Source of the DNA: Sulfurimonas autotrophica
Lineage (GTDB): Bacteria > Campylobacterota > Campylobacteria > Campylobacterales > Sulfurimonadaceae
Direction: 5' to 3'
Length of the DNA stretch: 9,078 bases
Assembly (NCBI GenBank): GCA_015662405.1
Contig: DQUE01000081.1
Location: forward strand, 1-9,078
In this document: positions 7,371 to 9,078 of the stretch, piece after piece
How the letters are laid out: every line of letters starts with the position of its first letter
Position numbering within the stretch: the stretch's first letter is position 1
Notes under the pieces: model-generated
Told to the model about the DNA's origin: nothing
Seen by the model: the letters and a program-made list of their open reading frames with translations, nothing else
Databases searched by the model: none
Made by a program: the position numbers and the translations under genes

Positions 7371-8170
7371 AAGCTGCAGTTTTACAACTCAATGCACAAG
7401 GCATGAGTTCAACAAAACTTTATAACTATATCAGAATAGCTAGCAAAAAAGGGGTAAAAGTATTACTCCTTGGAGAGTACGTATTAAATCCATTTTTTAA
7501 AGAACTCGAACATATGTCTATTTCTATGATAAAAGAGCAGGCTCTGCATCAGATAAAAATATTAAAAGATCTTACCTATACATACAATATATTCATAATT
7601 GCGCCTCTCATCATTGTAAAAAAAGAGAAAGTTTATAAATGCATAGCAAAATTTGCCCCCTCTTCTACATCATATTACAATCAACAAATTCTCATAAATT
7701 ATCCACATTGGAATGAAGAAAAGTTTTTTGCAAATGAAATAAAACAGATCCAATCACCAATGATATTTAAAGTTGATGGCTTTAAATTTGCAGTTATGAA
7801 TGGATTTGAACTTCATTTTGATGAGTTATTTGCTAAACTAAGGAGTAAAAATATAGATTGTCTTCTTGTTCCAAGTGTTGCAACTTTTGATTCTTATGAA
7901 AGATGGAAAGCTTTGATAACTACAAGAGCATTTACACATAATATCTATGTACTTAGAGCAAACAGAATCGGTGAGTATCAAGATAAAGAGTTTCTTTGGA
8001 AGTTTTATGGTGATTCGATTTTAGCATCGCCTAATGGTGAACTCTTAGCTCATTTAGGTAACACTGAAGAGCTAATGATAGTTGATATGAGCCATACAGA
8101 TGTCGTTCGTGCAAGACGCACATGGGGATTTAAAGAAGCAATAAATAAAAGAATAGAGAAAAAGGATTAA
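7367..8170 (+). CDS. Nitrilase-superfamily protein lacking catalytic Cys and Lys
   Basis: A 267-aa protein with the fold pattern of carbon-nitrogen hydrolases: MKAAVLQLNA start, LLLGEYVLNPFF with the expected Glu37, and a C-terminal half with LLVPSVATF, a Trp180...TTRA stretch, VLRANRIGEY at 195-204 and FYGDSILASPNGELLA at 213-228. By eye the triad is otherwise broken. Where the family has YRKxHL, this protein has YNQQIL (Gln106 in the Lys place). Where it has ICYDxRFPEL, this has NGFELHFDEL (Gly146 in the Cys place). It is therefore probably not an active amidase; a binding or regulatory role is inferred only. It starts inside the xseB stop (ATGA) and ends 2 bp before the ThiF-like gene, so it is part of the operon. 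Confidence 0.85.
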   Translation: MKAAVLQLNAQGMSSTKLYNYIRIASKKGVKVLLLGEYVLNPFFKELEHMSISMIKEQALHQIKILKDLTYTYNIFIIAPLIIVKKEKVYKCIAKFAPSSTSYYNQQILINYPHWNEEKFFANEIKQIQSPMIFKVDGFKFAVMNGFELHFDELFAKLRSKNIDCLLVPSVATFDSYERWKALITTRAFTHNIYVLRANRIGEYQDKEFLWKFYGDSILASPNGELLAHLGNTEELMIVDMSHTDVVRARRTWGFKEAINKRIEKKD

Positions 8171-8172
8171 GT

Positions 8173-8853
8173 ATGATGCAGTATTTTCATAGACAGATAC
8201 AACTTTGGGGAGAAGATACGCAAAAAAAACTCCAAACAAAAAAGATAGCAATAATTGGAGCAGGAGGGCTTGGCTCTTCACTAAGTTTTGCTTTAGGTGC
8301 AACAGGAGTCGGTGAAATTCATATTATAGATTTTGATACAGTAAGTTTGCATAATATTCATCGACAAATTGCTTTTAAAATGGGAGATGAAGGTAAGAAC
8401 AAAGCCAAAATAAATGCACAAATTATAGAACAAAAGTGTCCCTATGTAAAAGCAATAGCCCATGAGTGTAATTTTGAAGAATGGAGTAAAAAAAATATTA
8501 CGGTTGATCTCATAATAGATGCGACAGATAATCTTCCAACTCGTGGAGAGATCAACACCTATGCAAAAAAAGTAAAAACTCCCTGGATATATGGAAGTGT
8601 TGAAGCTTTTCACGGACAAGTTTGTTTTTTTAACAAATCTTCTTTTAATGATGCTTTTAAAATTGTGCAAAAAACGCCAGCTGGAATTGCAGCACCTATT
8701 GTTATGCACATCGCTTCTCTTCAAGCAAATCTTGCCCTGCGGTTTTTAACAAATTTAAGTGTAAAAAAAGATTTGCTTTATTATCTCTTTTTTAACGAAG
8801 AGGGAGAACTTATTACACAGAAATTTGGATTGCCAACAGAGGGTTCATTATAG
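8173..8853 (+). CDS. ThiF/MoeB/HesA-type E1-like adenylyltransferase, short, without zinc cysteines
   Basis: A 226-aa member of the E1-like family, whose proteins adenylate the C-terminal glycine of ThiS/MoaD-like sulfur carriers. Present are FHRQIQLWG at 5-13, the ATP loop GAGGLGSS at 29-36, acidic Asp53 and Asp55, NIHRQ with Arg64, NKAKI with Lys79, and DATDN at 116-120. Compared with ThiF and MoeB (about 250 aa) it lacks both CxxC zinc pairs: the segment after GQVCFF (148-153) is shortened, and TPAGIAAP aligns with the family's CRTAGVVGP but has no Cys. It could be an adenylating enzyme that needs no catalytic Cys, or a divergent relative. AAAGGA at 8161-8166 serves two consecutive ATG codons (8173 or 8176). 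No ThiS/MoaD-like carrier ending in Gly-Gly is in the window. Confidence 0.88.
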   Translation: MMQYFHRQIQLWGEDTQKKLQTKKIAIIGAGGLGSSLSFALGATGVGEIHIIDFDTVSLHNIHRQIAFKMGDEGKNKAKINAQIIEQKCPYVKAIAHECNFEEWSKKNITVDLIIDATDNLPTRGEINTYAKKVKTPWIYGSVEAFHGQVCFFNKSSFNDAFKIVQKTPAGIAAPIVMHIASLQANLALRFLTNLSVKKDLLYYLFFNEEGELITQKFGLPTEGSL

Positions 8854-8865
8854 TTGATCCCTCTG
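8837..8865 (+). terminator. Stem-loop over the thiF-like stop codon, possible weak terminator
   Basis: CAGAGGG (8837-8843) pairs perfectly with CCCTCTG (8859-8865). After one T-T mismatch the stem continues with TCA/TGA, leaving a 7-base loop that contains the TAG stop. No T run follows, so it is not a standard intrinsic terminator. It may end the operon weakly, protect the 3' end, or be a binding site. Confidence 0.35.
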
Positions 8866-8967
8866 AACAATTACCCAATTTAACTTAATTTCCCTCAAAC
8901 CCATCAGCCAAATCCAATGAAATTTAAAACAATTCTTAAACATTTAATTTTGGAAAAGTTTTTGCTT

Positions 8968-8996
8968 TAGTTGACTCAAAAACGAGGAGTTAACTA
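8968..8996 (+). promoter_or_regulatory. Dyad/hairpin covering the ribosome-binding site of the last gene
   Basis: TAGTTGACTC (8968-8977) and GAGTTAACTA (8987-8996) form a 10-bp stem with one G-T wobble and a 9-base loop. The Shine-Dalgarno GAGGAG (8984-8989) is half in the loop and half in the 3' arm, and the last base of the arm is the A of the start codon. As RNA this would mask translation; as DNA it is a near-perfect operator. A weak extended -10 (TGC TTTAGT, 8963-8971) overlaps the left arm. Confidence 0.5.
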
Positions 8997-9078
8997 TGAA
9001 ACAATACACAAAGGCTAAAGCATTGCTTGAATCACTTAAGAGAATACCAGATTATAGAGTAGATATAGGAAAGATAGA
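8996..9078 (+). CDS. Unidentified gene, 5' end only
   Basis: Twenty-seven codons open to the window edge, starting MKQYTKAKALLESLKRIPDY. The ATG is 6 nt after GAGGAG, the strongest Shine-Dalgarno sequence in the window, so a real start is likely. The visible part is a basic, Lys-rich helix followed by IPDYRVDIGKI. I do not recognise the family. It lies 142 bp after the thiF-like gene, behind a stem-loop and its own dyad, so it is probably a separate transcription unit. Confidence 0.7.
   Translation, partial: MKQYTKAKALLESLKRIPDYRVDIGKI

Noticed and set aside
8293..8724. 143-codon minus-strand frame inside the thiF-like gene
   Set aside because: Cys- and Phe-rich low-complexity translation typical of an antisense shadow; the plus strand encodes a recognisable E1-like protein.
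8838..8864. tRNA T-arm or tRNA-derived attachment site (GGGTTCA...GATCCCTCT)
   Set aside because: The loop is too long for a T-arm and no other tRNA arms surround it; it is better read as a stem-loop at the gene end.

Overview
The window is AT-rich and gene-dense, with short intergenic gaps. It most resembles a free-living, sulfur-metabolising Campylobacterota genome (Sulfurimonas or a relative). The basis is codon and base composition, TATAAT-type promoters with T-rich upstream DNA, the MGRAFE-type N-terminus of its YebC protein, and a MetX/MetY route to homocysteine that uses sulfide directly. The lineage is inferred by eye, not from a database search.

Left half (1-4233) is all on the minus strand. 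In transcription order it holds yebC/pmpR, a YigZ/IMPACT-family gene, an MsbA-type ABC exporter and hemN. yebC and yigZ are 5 bp apart and probably co-transcribed. A 145-150 bp gap separates yigZ from the exporter; it holds a perfect 8-bp dyad next to the exporter start and a plus-strand promoter-like sequence with no annotated gene downstream. hemN runs off the left edge and is frameshifted: reading leaves the HemN frame at about position 64 and stops at 48, while positions 63 to 1 continue the HemN sequence in another frame.

Right half (4260-8853) is all on the plus strand and looks like one operon: an unrecognised 151-aa protein, metY, metX, xseB, a nitrilase-superfamily protein and a ThiF/MoeB-like E1 protein. 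The genes are separated by 2-3 bp or overlap by 4-8 bp, except for a 51-bp gap before metX that has its own promoter-like site. Back-to-back promoters at 4260-4288 serve yebC and this operon. MetX would acylate homoserine and MetY would exchange the acyl group for sulfide, giving homocysteine. XseB belongs to exonuclease VII. The last two proteins are unusual: the nitrilase-like protein lacks the Cys and Lys of the catalytic triad, and the E1-like protein lacks both CxxC zinc pairs and the active-site Cys.

Right edge (8854-9078): a stem-loop lies over the thiF-like stop codon, followed by about 110 bp with many short C runs. A new gene then starts at 8996 and runs off the window. Its strong Shine-Dalgarno sequence lies inside a 10-bp dyad whose last base is the A of the ATG, which suggests an operator or an RBS-masking hairpin.
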